Shown here in pieces: positions 8,347 to 19,597 of a DNA stretch of 64,000 bases. How positions within the stretch are numbered: the stretch's first letter is position 1; every line of letters starts with the position of its first letter. The DNA is from Pleomorphomonas oryzae DSM 16300 (GTDB lineage: Bacteria > Pseudomonadota > Alphaproteobacteria > Rhizobiales > Pleomorphomonadaceae): NCBI RefSeq assembly GCF_000422965.1, contig NZ_AUHB01000005.1, positions 1 through 64,000 of the forward strand, in the 5' to 3' direction. Both the position numbers and the translations under genes were made by a program. The notes below the pieces were generated by a model. That model was not told the origin of the DNA, did not search any database, and was given only the letters and a program-made list of their open reading frames with translations.

Positions 8347-8384
8347 CGTCCTCAAGGCAAGAACGGCGACCAAGCCGTTGCCGA

Positions 8385-9671
8385 TTACTCCTTGCGACGG
8401 CGGTGATTGCCGAAAACGAGGCCGGTTTCCAGGGCCTGTTTACCGAACTTCTGGCGAACTTCGTCCATGGCCCGCTCGGCGGCAGCCTTGCGTGTCGCCT
8501 TCTGATCGACGAGGTCGGCTGGATCGGCAAAGCGGCTTTCACAGAGGTCGGCGACCGAGACGCCGAGAAGCCGGTACTTCTGGCCGTGCGCTTCTTCCGC
8601 GAGGAGGGCGTCAGCGGCCGCGAAGATGCGGTCGGCGAGCTGGGTGGGGTCGGTGAGGCGCCGGGCTCGCGTCCTCAGCTTGAAATCGGCGGTCTTCAGC
8701 TTCAGCGTCACCGTCGATCCCGCGATATCCTCATGCTTGAGGCCGAAAGAAACGCGCTCCGCCTGTTCGCGCAGGATGGGCCGGAGATCGCCGATGTCGG
8801 CCAGATCCTCGAAGAAGGTCACCTCGGAACCGACGCTCTTGCGCTTGGAGTTGGGGACGACATGCCGGCTGTCTTCGCCGCGAGACAGTTTGGCGATCCT
8901 GAGGCCGAGTGCCCCATAACGTCTGGCCAGCTCGGTCGAGTCCGCCATTTGCAGATCTCCCACCGTCCGGTAGCCATCGGCGGCGAGGCGCTCGGAGAAG
9001 GCGCGGCCGACGCCCCAGAGCGTCGTCACCGGCCTTGGAGCCAAAAAGGCTGCCGCTTCCGATTGGCCGATCACCGAAAAGCCTCTGGGCTTGTCGAGGT
9101 CGGAGGCGATCTTGGCGAGAAATTTATTGGCGGCGAGCCCCACGGAGACGGTGATGCCGACCTCCCGCTCCACCTCTTTCGCAAACCGGGCGAGCACCAG
9201 TGCCGGGCTGGCACGGTGCAGCTTCTCGGTCCCCGACAGGTCGAGGAAGGCTTCGTCGATGGAAAGCGGCTCGACCAGCGGCGTCAGCTCCAGCATCCGC
9301 CGTCGGATCTCTCGGCCGACGCGGGCATATTTCTCCATATTGGGACGGATCACCACGGCGTCGGGGCAAAGCTGCAGAGCCTTGAACATCGGCATGGCCG
9401 AGCGCACGCCGCTGATACGGGCGATGTAGCAGGCCGTTGATACGACGCCGCGCTTGCCGCCGCCGATGATCAGCGGCTTGGTGGCGAGCGACGGATCGTC
9501 TCGCTTTTCCACCGAGGCATAGAAGGCATCGCAATCGACGTGGGCGATGACCAGGCGGTGAAGATCGGGATGGCGCAGAAGGCGCGGGCCACCACAACTG
9601 AGGCAGCGCCGACCCTCGGCCGGCGCCGGGCTGAGGCAATCCCTGCAGAAGCCGCTCGCCACCTCGGACAT
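8385..9671 (-). CDS. dinB: DNA polymerase IV with N-terminal zinc ribbon
   Basis: A 428-residue Y-family translesion polymerase. The first 30 residues hold two CxxC pairs (FCRDC and CLSC), a small zinc-ribbon-like module seen on the alphaproteobacterial form of the enzyme. The catalytic palm then follows with [20 protein letters not shown] and [12 protein letters not shown], then the thumb and the little-finger domain ([15 protein letters not shown]). No obvious beta-clamp pentapeptide was picked out with certainty near the C-terminus (residues QALETGLVF are a candidate). It is convergent with the Lrp gene. It copies past damaged bases at the cost of accuracy. Confidence 0.95.
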   Translation of the reverse strand: MSEVASGFCRDCLSPAPAEGRRCLSCGGPRLLRHPDLHRLVIAHVDCDAFYASVEKRDDPSLATKPLIIGGGKRGVVSTACYIARISGVRSAMPMFKALQLCPDAVVIRPNMEKYARVGREIRRRMLELTPLVEPLSIDEAFLDLSGTEKLHRASPALVLARFAKEVEREVGITVSVGLAANKFLAKIASDLDKPRGFSVIGQSEAAAFLAPRPVTTLWGVGRAFSERLAADGYRTVGDLQMADSTELARRYGALGLRIAKLSRGEDSRHVVPNSKRKSVGSEVTFFEDLADIGDLRPILREQAERVSFGLKHEDIAGSTVTLKLKTADFKLRTRARRLTDPTQLADRIFAAADALLAEEAHGQKYRLLGVSVADLCESRFADPADLVDQKATRKAAAERAMDEVRQKFGKQALETGLVFGNHRRRKE

Positions 9672-9706
9672 GCCCGCGCCCCACCAGTTCGCATTTGAGT
9701 GACCGA

Positions 9707-9994
9707 TCAGAACTCGCTTTCGCCGGCCAGCGTGTGACGTGCGGCCGCTATCATGGTCGGTCTGACCTGCGCTGCCTCGACAAAGGCCAACAGCAACGAT
9801 TCATCGGCAAGGAAGAATTCCAGAACGCCGGCGAGAAAGCCGGACTCACGCGCCGCCGCCCGAAGATCAGCCGGACCTATGCCGGAAAGTGACAGGAAGC
9901 GGCCGAGCGCATCGGGATTGCCGGCGAGGTAGGCGAGGGCGGAAATGGCCAGCTCTTCCGCCGCATCGACGCTAAGCCTTTTACCAATTGGCAT
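9707..9994 (-). CDS. DUF3572 family protein
   Basis: A 95-residue, mostly helical cytoplasmic protein starting [41 protein letters not shown]. It belongs to DUF3572, a family confined to alphaproteobacteria and usually found next to divK. The start at 9994 is chosen because family members begin close to the 'EELAI.AL.FLA' block; the longer frame upstream is not protein-like and overlaps the divK leader. It is divergent from divK. Function is unknown. Confidence 0.85.
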   Translation of the reverse strand: MPIGKRLSVDAAEELAISALAYLAGNPDALGRFLSLSGIGPADLRAAARESGFLAGVLEFFLADESLLLAFVEAAQVRPTMIAAARHTLAGESEF

Positions 9995-10168
9995 GTTTTG
10001 ACCACCGTTTGGGATTGCTAAAGGAATCCGTACTATATTTGTTATACTGGAATCAGTGCGGCAACCTATCCCCACCGGATGGCGTTCCTGCGTACGAGCC
10101 GCGTGCACAGGAATGAGAACCCGCCGAGCTCCCGGCGACACCGGCGCGCGAGGCGGAAAGAGAGTCGA

Positions 10169-10540
10169 ATGGCCAAGACAGTTCTCATCGTCGAGGACAA
10201 CGAGCTCAACATGAAGCTCTTCCATGATCTCTTGGAAGCGCATGGTTATCGCACGATTCAAACACGTAACGGCATTGAGGCCTTGGAACTGGTGCGTACC
10301 CACCGGCCGGATCTCGTTCTGATGGATATCCAGCTGCCGGAAGTGTCGGGACTCGAAGTCACCAAATGGCTGAAAGAGGATGACGAGCTGCGCTCGATCC
10401 CGGTGGTCGCGGTCACCGCCTTTGCCATGAAGGGTGACGAGGAGCGCATTCGCCAGGGCGGCTGCGAGGCCTATATTTCCAAGCCGATTTCGGTTTCAAA
10501 ATTCATCGAGACGGTGCGGACCTATATCGGCGACCAGTAA
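10169..10540 (+). CDS. divK: Single-domain response regulator DivK
   Basis: A 123-residue receiver domain with no output domain. The acidic pocket (ED at 9-10), the phospho-acceptor Asp53 (LVLMDIQLP), Thr in [13 protein letters not shown] and Lys in YISKPI are all present. The sequence is close to DivK, which connects the DivJ/PleC kinases to the CckA-CtrA pathway that controls the alphaproteobacterial cell cycle and cell polarity. It is directly followed by pleD, the conserved order. The start at 10169 has AAAGAGAG upstream. Confidence 0.96.
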   Translation: MAKTVLIVEDNELNMKLFHDLLEAHGYRTIQTRNGIEALELVRTHRPDLVLMDIQLPEVSGLEVTKWLKEDDELRSIPVVAVTAFAMKGDEERIRQGGCEAYISKPISVSKFIETVRTYIGDQ

Positions 10541-10565
10541 GCGTCGTCCGGAACGGAAGAGTGTG

Positions 10566-11936
10566 ATGACAGCGCGTATTCTTGTTGTCGACGACATCCC
10601 GGTCAACGTGCGCCTCATGGAGGCTCGCCTCACTGCCGAATACTTCGATGTCCACACTGCCACGTCCGGCCCCGAGGCGTTGGCGATGCTCGACAATGCC
10701 AGCTACGACATCGTCCTGCTCGATGTCATGATGCCGGGTATGGACGGCTTCGAGGTTTGTCGTCGCATCCGCGCCAATCCAAAGACCACGCAACTGCCGG
10801 TGATCATGGTCACCGCCCTCGACCAGCCGGCCGACCGCGTCCACGGTCTCGAAGCCGGCGCCGATGATTTTCTCACCAAGCCGGTGTCCGACACCCAGCT
10901 GATTACCCGCGTCAAAAGCCTCGTGCGCCTGAAGCAACTCACCGATGAGCTCGACCTCAGGGCCAATCAGGGCTCGGTCGCCTTCGATCGGGCGATGACC
11001 TACGCCGACCTTACCGCCCGCGCCCCAGGCCGCGTGTTGCTGGTCGAAGATCGTCGTTCGGCCTATGTGCGGATCGCCCAGGTGCTCGCCAGCGAAATGA
11101 CGGTCGACATCGAGACCAACCCGCAGGAGGCCCTGTTCCGCGCCGCTGAGGGCGACTACGATCTGGCGATGATTTCCATGAGCCTCGACGACTATGACGC
11201 GTTGCGCCTCTGCTCGCAGTTGCGATCGCTCGACCGGACGCGCCTGTTGCCCATCTTGCTGATTTCCGATCCCGACGAGGGTACCCGATTGGCGCGTGGC
11301 CTCGAGCTCGGCATCAACGACTATCTGATCCGTCCGGTAGACCCTCAGGAGCTCACCGCCCGCTGCCGTACCCAGATCCGCCGCAAGCGCTATACCGACC
11401 GGCTGCGTGCCAGCGTGCTGCAAACGATGGAACTGGCCATCACTGACGCGCTGACCGGCCTCTATAATCGCCGTTACCTCGATTCCCATCTCGCCGCTCT
11501 CGTCGAGCGGGCCACAGAGAAGAAGGGCGATCTGTCGCTGCTGATCGTCGATATCGACTTTTTCAAGAGGGTCAACGACACCCACGGCCACGATGCCGGT
11601 GACGAAATCCTTCGGGAGTTCGCAACCCGCATCCGCCGTAATCTGCGCGCTCTCGATCTGCCCTGCCGCTTCGGCGGCGAGGAATTCGTGATTGTCATGC
11701 CGGAAACCGATTACGGCATCGCCTCCGTCGTTGCCGAACGGCTGCGCACCAAGATCGCCCGCGATCCCTTCGCCATTCACGGCGGGGCAGAGTTCGTCGA
11801 CGTGACGATTTCCGTTGGCGCCGCCTATATCCTGCATGACGGCGATACGCCGGAGACGCTCTTGAAGCGCGCCGACAATGCCCTCTACCGCGCCAAGGCG
11901 GAAGGCCGGAACCGCGTCGTTCTCGCTGCCGCCTGA
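10566..11936 (+). CDS. pleD: Diguanylate cyclase response regulator PleD
   Basis: A 456-residue protein with two receiver domains and a GGDEF domain. The first receiver has phospho-acceptor Asp53 (IVLLDVMMPGMDG). The second, adaptor receiver lacks a typical phospho-acceptor setting. The catalytic GGEEF is at about 370-374 and the RxxD inhibitory site (RALD, 361-364) is intact, so product inhibition by c-di-GMP should work. In Caulobacter PleD drives the swarmer-to-stalked switch at the pole. It is 25 bases downstream of divK and surely co-transcribed. Confidence 0.96.
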   Translation: MTARILVVDDIPVNVRLMEARLTAEYFDVHTATSGPEALAMLDNASYDIVLLDVMMPGMDGFEVCRRIRANPKTTQLPVIMVTALDQPADRVHGLEAGADDFLTKPVSDTQLITRVKSLVRLKQLTDELDLRANQGSVAFDRAMTYADLTARAPGRVLLVEDRRSAYVRIAQVLASEMTVDIETNPQEALFRAAEGDYDLAMISMSLDDYDALRLCSQLRSLDRTRLLPILLISDPDEGTRLARGLELGINDYLIRPVDPQELTARCRTQIRRKRYTDRLRASVLQTMELAITDALTGLYNRRYLDSHLAALVERATEKKGDLSLLIVDIDFFKRVNDTHGHDAGDEILREFATRIRRNLRALDLPCRFGGEEFVIVMPETDYGIASVVAERLRTKIARDPFAIHGGAEFVDVTISVGAAYILHDGDTPETLLKRADNALYRAKAEGRNRVVLAAA

Positions 11937-12411
11937 ACGCAGTTCGTCGTCCATTACATCAATCTTTGCGTCACGCCATTTGCCGACCATCAGGACTTCC
12001 TGGCGGGCGGATCGTGGCGATCAAAGCGACGGTCGATCTATGCCGGTGGTCTATGCTGGCAAGATGTCGCTTATGCGGGTTAATTTAACTCTAGATATTA
12101 AGGTTACCCGTTCATGATTAACTCACTGAGTAGTCCGGACTTGTAGGTATGACGTTGTAAACAACTCGTTAAAAAGGTAGAAAAACAGTGTTGATAGTTT
12201 ATGAGATTTTGGAAAGAAATACAGTTGCTTTCCAAACTACAACCCGGTGAAGCCAGGTCCGCCGCATCTCCTGGTCTTGTCGGGTCGGTCGGTCGATGCC
12301 GGCGAGAGTGGCCTCCTCGTTGACCCGGTATCGACCGACCACTCTTGCCTTTTCGGCGTAGACGGCAATTATCTTGCATCTCCTGCCTATTATGAGCGCC
12401 TTGGAGATGCC
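11937..12411. other. Long AT-rich intergenic region
   Basis: About 475 bases between pleD and the DmpA-family gene. The stretch 12060-12240 is clearly AT-richer than its surroundings. It holds the palindrome GTTGTAAACAAC at 12154-12165. No gene or RNA is recognised. It probably contains the promoter of the aminopeptidase gene. Confidence 0.5.
12154..12165. promoter_or_regulatory. Palindrome GTTGTAAACAAC
   Basis: A 12-base inverted repeat (GTTGT/ACAAC arms) about 250 bases upstream of the DmpA-family gene. The same 12 bases occur at 24142-24153 before the Pot-type importer. The TTGTNNACAA shape is typical of GntR-family operators; the binding protein is not known. Confidence 0.4.
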
Positions 12412-13533
12412 GTGACAGATTTCCATTTCTCGACGCCGTCGAGCCTGCCGCGCGCCCGCGCTTTTGCGATCCCCTTCGATGGCGAGCCTGGCGCTTTCAA
12501 CGCCATTACCGACGTTCCAGGTGTCAGCGTCGGCTATGCGACGCTGATTTCCGGCAGCGGACCGCTTCATGTCGGCCACGGTCCGGTGCGGACCGGCGTG
12601 ACGGCTATTCTGCCGCGACCGCCGGCCGATATCGCGCGCCCCTGTTACGCCGGTTTCTTTTCCGGCAATGGCAACGGCGAGCTCACCGGCATTCACCTCA
12701 TCGAAGAAGTCGGTGCCTTCAGCCTGCCGATCACCATCACCAACACCCATTCCCTCGGCGTTGCTCGCGATGCGACACTGAAATGGGTAGCGGCGCACCG
12801 GCCCGAGGCGTTGGCTTCCGCCTGGGGATTGCCGGTCGTCGGCGAGACCTACGATGGTTTCTTGAACGATATCAACGGTCATCACCTGACCGATGCGCAT
12901 GTCTTTGCTGCCCTGGATGGAGCTGTTGCCGGCCCGATCGAGGAGGGCTCGGTGGGTGGCGGCACCGGCATGTCCACATTCGAGTTCAAAGCAGGCTCCG
13001 GCACCGCGTCGCGCCGCGTCCACTGGGCTGGCAAGACCTTCACCCTCGGGGTGTTCGTACAGAGCAACTTCGGCAAACGGCGCAATTTCATGATCCGTGG
13101 TCACCGCGTCGGGGCGGAGCTCGCCGAGCCCCGCATCCAAGAAGGTACGCCACGCGCCGAGAAGAGCTCTATCATTGCTGTCATCGCCACCGACGCGCCG
13201 CTTCTGCCGCACCAGTTGAAGCGTCTCGCACGGCGCGTGCCGCTCGGCATCGCCTGGACCGGCGGCCTCGGCTACAACTCATCCGGCGATATCTTCCTTG
13301 CCTTCTCCACCGCCAATGGCGAAGCAGCGGCGGGTCGATCCGGAAATCTTCTGTCACTGGCTGCGATTCCCGACGTCGATATCGATCCCTTTTTCGACGC
13401 CACCGTTCAGGCGGTGGAGGAAGCCATTCTCAACGCCCTGATAGCCAATGCCGACATGACCGGCCGGGACGGCAATTTCGTGCCGGCCCTGCCACACGAC
13501 TGGCTGCGGATGACCTTCGGTTATGCAAGATAA
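12412..13533 (+). CDS. DmpA-family aminopeptidase (S58)
   Basis: A 373-residue P1-family N-terminal nucleophile hydrolase, related to the L-aminopeptidase/D-Ala-esterase DmpA and to beta-peptidyl aminopeptidases. Family blocks are NAITDVPGVSVGYATL, GSVGGGTGMSTFEFKAGSGTASR and the self-cleavage region KSSIIAVIATDAPLLPHQLKRLARR, where the Ser before IIAV should become the N-terminal nucleophile of the small subunit. The residue before it here is Ser, whereas in DmpA it is Gly. The start is a GTG at 12412, with GGAG well placed upstream. No signal peptide, so cytoplasmic. The next gene encodes a D-aminopeptidase, suggesting joint processing of unusual peptides or amides. Confidence 0.88.
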   Translation: MTDFHFSTPSSLPRARAFAIPFDGEPGAFNAITDVPGVSVGYATLISGSGPLHVGHGPVRTGVTAILPRPPADIARPCYAGFFSGNGNGELTGIHLIEEVGAFSLPITITNTHSLGVARDATLKWVAAHRPEALASAWGLPVVGETYDGFLNDINGHHLTDAHVFAALDGAVAGPIEEGSVGGGTGMSTFEFKAGSGTASRRVHWAGKTFTLGVFVQSNFGKRRNFMIRGHRVGAELAEPRIQEGTPRAEKSSIIAVIATDAPLLPHQLKRLARRVPLGIAWTGGLGYNSSGDIFLAFSTANGEAAAGRSGNLLSLAAIPDVDIDPFFDATVQAVEEAILNALIANADMTGRDGNFVPALPHDWLRMTFGYAR

Positions 13534-13662
13534 GCCCCCAAGGAAGGCGCCGCGCCCTGGCTCTCTCTATATGCCGAGAGAACCGTTTTGGGCTGGAAAA
13601 GCCTTGCGCGGCGAAGGGTTGCCGCTTTAGCTGGTCCAGCCAAAACGAAGGAAGAGTGAAAG

Positions 13663-15222
13663 ATGTCGTCGATCGATCGGGCCGCCCTTGCCGCCGCCGT
13701 AGCCTCGCTGCCGGAGCGTTTCAAGGGACCGGGCGGCACCGTTGGCGTGATGAAGGACGGCGAGGTTATCGTCCGGGAGGCCTGGGGGTACGCCGATCCC
13801 GATACAGGCCTTGCAATGACGCCGTCCCGCCTGCTGCCGATCTGTTCGATCAGCAAACAGATGACCTGCGGCGTACTTCTCGACCTTGTCGGTGACCCGT
13901 CGGAGTTCGACGATCGGCTCGCGGAGTTCCTGCCGAATCTGGAAGGACGGCGGCCGACCGTCCGCGAACTCTGCGACAATCGCTCGGGCCTGCGCGACTA
14001 TTGGGCGCTCACCGTGCTCCACGGCGCCCACCACGAGGGCACCTTTCGCCGCGAGGATGCGCGGCCATTGTTTGCCCGCATGAAGACCACCCATTTCGAG
14101 CCGGGCAGCCAGTATTCCTATTCCAATGGCAATTTCCGCATCCTTTCCGATCTCCTCGAGGAGCGATCCGGCCATTCACTCTCCGAACTCTACCGGCGCC
14201 ACATCTTCGGTCCGGCCGGCATGCGGGACGCGCGGCTCGCCTCCGATACGGTGGCGCCGCTGAACGGCACGATTGGCCACGAAGGCAACGCCGCCATCGG
14301 CTGGTTCCCGGCGACGAATCGCATCTTCTGGTCGGGGGACGCCGGTGTTGTGGCCACGCTTGACGACATGCTCGCCTGGGAGTGCTTCATCGACCGTACG
14401 CGCAACGATGCGAATGGTCTTTACGGTCGATTGGCGGTGCCGTCCGCCTTCTCGGATGGCCGTCCGGCTCGCTACGGCATGGGTCTCGCGCATGACCGAA
14501 TCGATGATGTCGCCATCACCGGCCACGGTGGTGCATTGCGAGGTTTCCGGATTCGCCGCCTACACGCGGCAGCCGAGCGGCTGTCGGTTGTGGTCATGTT
14601 CAACCACGAAGCTGATGCGCACGCTGCCGCCCTGTTTGTCATGCGGGCCGCCCTCGGCCGCCCGTCGATGCCGCGCAATGGCATCCCCGCCGATCAAAAC
14701 TGGGCTGGCGGCTATCTCGAGGAGTCGTCAGGCCTTTCGCTCGACATAACCGCGCACGGCAACGCGATTCTCGCCAGCCTCGGCGGCGGTACCGAGGTGC
14801 TGTCCTTCGGTGAGGATGGCATCGCTCGTTCTGTAGGGATGATACTTTCCCGGGAAGGCGATGACCTTCGGATCGAGCGTCCGGGTGACAACCTTCGTGG
14901 CCTGGCCAAGCGTCTTGACGGCGCCGACGCGAAGGACATCGCCGGTCGATACTGGTCGGCGGAAACGGAATCCACCCTGGAGATCGAAGCGGTGGGAGCG
15001 ACCTTTGCCGGGCGTTTCGACGGCTTTCTCGGTCGTGGTCCAATGCACGCGCTCAGACCCTTTGGCGGTGATGTCTGGAAGCTTTCGACACCGCGCGGCA
15101 TGGATGCACCGGCTCCGGGTGACTGGACTGTCCAGGTTCGCCGAATGTCGGATGGGACTATCGAAGGCGTCACCATCGGCTGCTGGCTTGCCCGAAACGT
15201 TGTCTTTTCGCGAATTGGCTGA
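13663..15222 (+). CDS. dap: D-aminopeptidase (penicillin-recognising S12 family)
   Basis: A 519-residue enzyme nearly identical in length to the Ochrobactrum anthropi D-aminopeptidase, which removes N-terminal D-residues. Catalytic features fall at the expected places: Ser62-x-x-Lys65 (SISK), Tyr153-Ser-Asn155 (YSN) and a HGG motif at about 288-290. The beta-lactamase-like domain ends near residue 330; two beta-barrel domains follow, which in the known enzyme shape the pocket. No signal peptide, so cytoplasmic. It lies 129 bases downstream of the DmpA-family gene on the same strand. Substrates may be D-Ala peptides from the cell wall. Confidence 0.92.
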   Translation: MSSIDRAALAAAVASLPERFKGPGGTVGVMKDGEVIVREAWGYADPDTGLAMTPSRLLPICSISKQMTCGVLLDLVGDPSEFDDRLAEFLPNLEGRRPTVRELCDNRSGLRDYWALTVLHGAHHEGTFRREDARPLFARMKTTHFEPGSQYSYSNGNFRILSDLLEERSGHSLSELYRRHIFGPAGMRDARLASDTVAPLNGTIGHEGNAAIGWFPATNRIFWSGDAGVVATLDDMLAWECFIDRTRNDANGLYGRLAVPSAFSDGRPARYGMGLAHDRIDDVAITGHGGALRGFRIRRLHAAAERLSVVVMFNHEADAHAAALFVMRAALGRPSMPRNGIPADQNWAGGYLEESSGLSLDITAHGNAILASLGGGTEVLSFGEDGIARSVGMILSREGDDLRIERPGDNLRGLAKRLDGADAKDIAGRYWSAETESTLEIEAVGATFAGRFDGFLGRGPMHALRPFGGDVWKLSTPRGMDAPAPGDWTVQVRRMSDGTIEGVTIGCWLARNVVFSRIG

Positions 15223-15411
15223 GCGTTTAGCGTATTGAAACAATTCAAGTTTCGCAGATCGATGCGCTTGCGCGCATTGCGATAACTCCTCGCTTGAGTC
15301 AACGGGCACTCGCTCATTCTTTTGGCTGAATTGACCGCCCGATCCATCGGACCTAAGTTCTTCATCGTGAATTAATTAATCGAGGGAAGCACGGGAGACT
15401 TGCCTCGGCTG

Positions 15412-15441
15412 AGCGACGACGGTTGGGAGGCCGTCGTCGCT
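15412..15441. repeat. Strong inverted repeat upstream of the ROK regulator gene
   Basis: Perfect 11-base arms AGCGACGACGG and CCGTCGTCGCT separated by 8 bases, in the spacer before the ROK gene (start 15495). No T-run follows, so it is more likely an operator or an RNA structure in the leader than a terminator. Confidence 0.55.
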
Positions 15442-15494
15442 ACCTTCAACAGCCGACAAGATGATCGCTTCGTCTCTGCTCCGGGGGAGTCATA

Positions 15495-16746
15495 ATGTCG
15501 GGCCGCAAGACGCGGACCGGGCAGGGTTCAAACTCTGCTCAGGTTCGTCTCTATAATGAGCGGATTGTGCTTCAGGCGCTGCGTCGCTTCGGCGAGGCGT
15601 CGAAGACTGATCTCGCCCGGGCGGCCGGCCTCACCAACAATGCCATTGGCGCCATTACGGCGTTTCTCGCCGCCGCCGGTCTCGTGGTCGAACTCGGCAA
15701 GAAGCGCGAGGGGCAGCGCGGCCAGCCGGCTACCATGCTGGCGCTGGCGCCGGAGGGGGCCTATTCCATCGGTGTCCGCATCGACCGTGTCGGCTGCGAG
15801 ACGGTGTGTGTCGACTTTGGCGGTCACATCCTGGCCAGCCGGTCGCATGATACTCTGTTGCCGCCGCCGAAAGACATGCTGGCCGCTGTCGCCGCCGACA
15901 TCAAGTCGATCGAGAGGGAGATCGGACCGGAGCGCTGGGAACGGCTTGCCGGTATCGGTCTCGCCCAGCCCTATCACCTCGGCAGTTGGTTGAGGGAGCT
16001 CGAACTGCCGGCCAACTCCTTCCGCCTGTGGGACGATTTCGATTTCGGCGCCGCTCTTGAAACAGAAACCGGCATCCCGGTCTTCGTCGAGAATGACGGC
16101 AATGCCGCTGCCATCGCCGAGCTGTTTTACGGTCATGGTCGGGCGCTGTCCGATTTCGTCTATCTGTTCATTGGCGGCGCTGTTGGCGGTGGCATCGTGC
16201 TGGACGGCGACTGTCTGCGTGGCGGCCGCGGCAACGCCGGTGATTTTGCCATGATGCCGGTGCCGGCTTCGACGCTGCCGTCGGTGCCCAAGCCGGAGCG
16301 CTCCTTCGATGTGCTGCTGACCCGCACATCGTTGGCCGGTCTCAAGCGGCACCTGCGCTGGCATGGTCACGTCGTCGATACGTTGGCCGAGATCGGCGAT
16401 CTGTTCCGCCGCGAGCCTCGTCCGGTTGCCTTCGATGAGTGGATCGACGACGCCGTCGCCGCTTTCGTGCCGGCCATCCTCGCCACCACGGCGACGCTCG
16501 ACGTCGACCACGTCATTCTGGAAGGCGATCTCGACTGCGGCCTCATCGAGACCATTGTCGAGCGCCTTGCCGTCGCACTCGCAGCCGCCACGCCCGAAAG
16601 CGTGCCCGTTCCCAAGGTTCTCGACGGCTCGTTCCGGGCTCGGGCGGGCGCGCTTGGTGCGGCCACGCTGCCGCTCTTCTTCAACTTCTCGCCGCGCTCG
16701 TCGATCCTGACCGGCACGGCGCCCATGTTCAGGGAGTTTAGAGACT

Positions 16747-16763
<17 letters not shown>
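15495..16763 (+). CDS. ROK-family transcriptional regulator
   Basis: A 422-residue repressor-type ROK protein. The N-terminal winged helix reads [48 protein letters not shown]. The sugar-kinase-like fold follows, with [20 protein letters not shown] and [27 protein letters not shown]. The zinc-binding CxCGxxGC motif of many ROK proteins is missing; the segment after GNAGDF lacks cysteines. Its last 17 bases overlap the start of the ABC ATPase gene, so it is co-transcribed with the sugar transporter it probably controls, with the imported sugar or its phosphate as inducer. Confidence 0.9.
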
Positions 16764-18294
<1,531 letters not shown>

Positions 18295-18326
18295 CGTCAC
18301 ACAGTACAAGAAGCAAGGGAACCGCC

Positions 18327-19334
18327 ATGTCCCAGGATACCTCGTCGGCAGCTGAGCTCGCCCAGGAAAAGGCCGCTGCCAATCGCCAAGTCCTCATCCA
18401 GCAGATCATCCGCACCGTCGGCATGCTGCCGATCCTGATTCTGCTCGGCATCGGCTTCCAGCTGATGTCCGGCCGCTTCTTCTCGCCACAGAACCTCTCC
18501 ATCGTCACCCAGCAGGCTTCGATCAACACCGTGCTCGCCTGCGGCATGACGGCGGTCATCCTCACCGGCGGCATCGACCTTTCGGTCGGATCCATCCTCG
18601 CCGCCTCGGCCATGGTGGCGGTCATCGGTTCGCTGTGGCCCGAAATCGGCATGATCGGCATTCCGCTGGCTCTGTTCGCCGGTCTCATATTCGGTCTGAT
18701 CAACGGTTCGCTGGTTGCCTTCGTCGGCTTGCCACCGTTCATCTCGACACTCGGCTCACTGACCGCGGTACGCGGCGTCGCCCGTCTGTTCGGCGCCGAT
18801 ACGACCGTGTTCAACTCTCACATGCCCTTCGCCTTCATTGGCAACGGTTATTTCTTCGGCATTCCCTGGCTGGTGATCATCGCCTTCCTGTCGGTCATCG
18901 TCACCTGGGTCATCCTGCGACGAACCGTGCTGGGCGTGCATATCTACGCCACCGGCGGCAATGAGAGCGCGGCTCGCCTCTCCGGTATCAAGGTGTGGGC
19001 TGTGTTCCTGTTCGTCTACGGCTTCTCGGGCCTGATGGCCGGCCTTGGCGGCGTGATGAGTGCGGCCCGCCTGTTCGCCGCCAACGGCACCCAGCTCGGC
19101 CAGTCCTATGAGCTCGACGCCATCGCCGCCGTCATCCTGGGTGGCACGTCGTTCACCGGCGGTGTCGGCTCCATCTGGGGTACGCTGATCGGCGCGCTGA
19201 TCATCGCCGTGCTGTCCAACGGCCTGGTGCTCATCGGTGTCAGCGACATCTGGCAGTACATCATCAAGGGCCTGGTCATCATCATCGCCGTGGCGCTCGA
19301 CCGTGTCCGTTCACAGGGCGGCGCCAGGACCTGA
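18327..19334 (+). CDS. Sugar ABC transporter permease (RbsC type)
   Basis: A 335-residue inner-membrane permease with eight or more hydrophobic segments. The CUT2 signatures TGGIDLSVGSILAASAMVAV, GLPPFISTLGSL, YATGGNESAARLSGI and VILGGTSFTGGVGSIWGT are visible. It pairs with the ATPase encoded 32 bases upstream as a homodimer forming the pore. The N-terminal 40 residues are a soluble extension. AAGCAAGGG precedes the ATG. Confidence 0.94.
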   Translation: MSQDTSSAAELAQEKAAANRQVLIQQIIRTVGMLPILILLGIGFQLMSGRFFSPQNLSIVTQQASINTVLACGMTAVILTGGIDLSVGSILAASAMVAVIGSLWPEIGMIGIPLALFAGLIFGLINGSLVAFVGLPPFISTLGSLTAVRGVARLFGADTTVFNSHMPFAFIGNGYFFGIPWLVIIAFLSVIVTWVILRRTVLGVHIYATGGNESAARLSGIKVWAVFLFVYGFSGLMAGLGGVMSAARLFAANGTQLGQSYELDAIAAVILGGTSFTGGVGSIWGTLIGALIIAVLSNGLVLIGVSDIWQYIIKGLVIIIAVALDRVRSQGGART

Positions 19335-19403
19335 GCATCCACCCGAAAAGTTGGAGACTTTTCGGACCAAGCGGATGCGCAACAAAGGTTGGGGCAAAAG
19401 CCC
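19335..19403. repeat. Tandem palindromic elements between permease and binding-protein genes
   Basis: Two hairpins follow the permease stop. The first, 19335-19378, has nested arms GCATCC/GGATGC and CCGAAAAGT/ACTTTTCGG. The second, at about 19386-19407, has GGTTGGGGC/GCCCCAACC with an AAAA loop. The first resembles the CCGAAAAGT-type palindromic repeats common in rhizobial genomes. In this position such structures often protect the 3' end of a message or partly stop transcription, so that the binding protein is made separately. Confidence 0.6.
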
Positions 19404-19597
19404 CAACCCCGAAATTCGGCGGCGGGCCGTCCCCGCCTCCGCATCTGGGGTGGCGTATCAGCCGGGCTGTTCCGGCGTCCACGACACCCCTGCGATCTAC
19501 CGGCAGGACCGCCACAAGGCCGGCCGGACAATAGCAGGCGCGTCAGGCAGCAGGAGCTCCGCCAGACGCAGCCGGCACCCCAAGGAGGAGTAAGGTT

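Noticed and set aside
10503-11990. A 495-codon open frame on the minus strand
   Set aside because: It is antisense to pleD, whose receiver and GGDEF motifs prove the plus strand to be coding. Long antisense frames are common in GC-rich DNA.
12060-12125. CtrA-type sites (TTAA-N7-TTAA) downstream of pleD
   Set aside because: TTAA words occur but the spacing does not fit the consensus.
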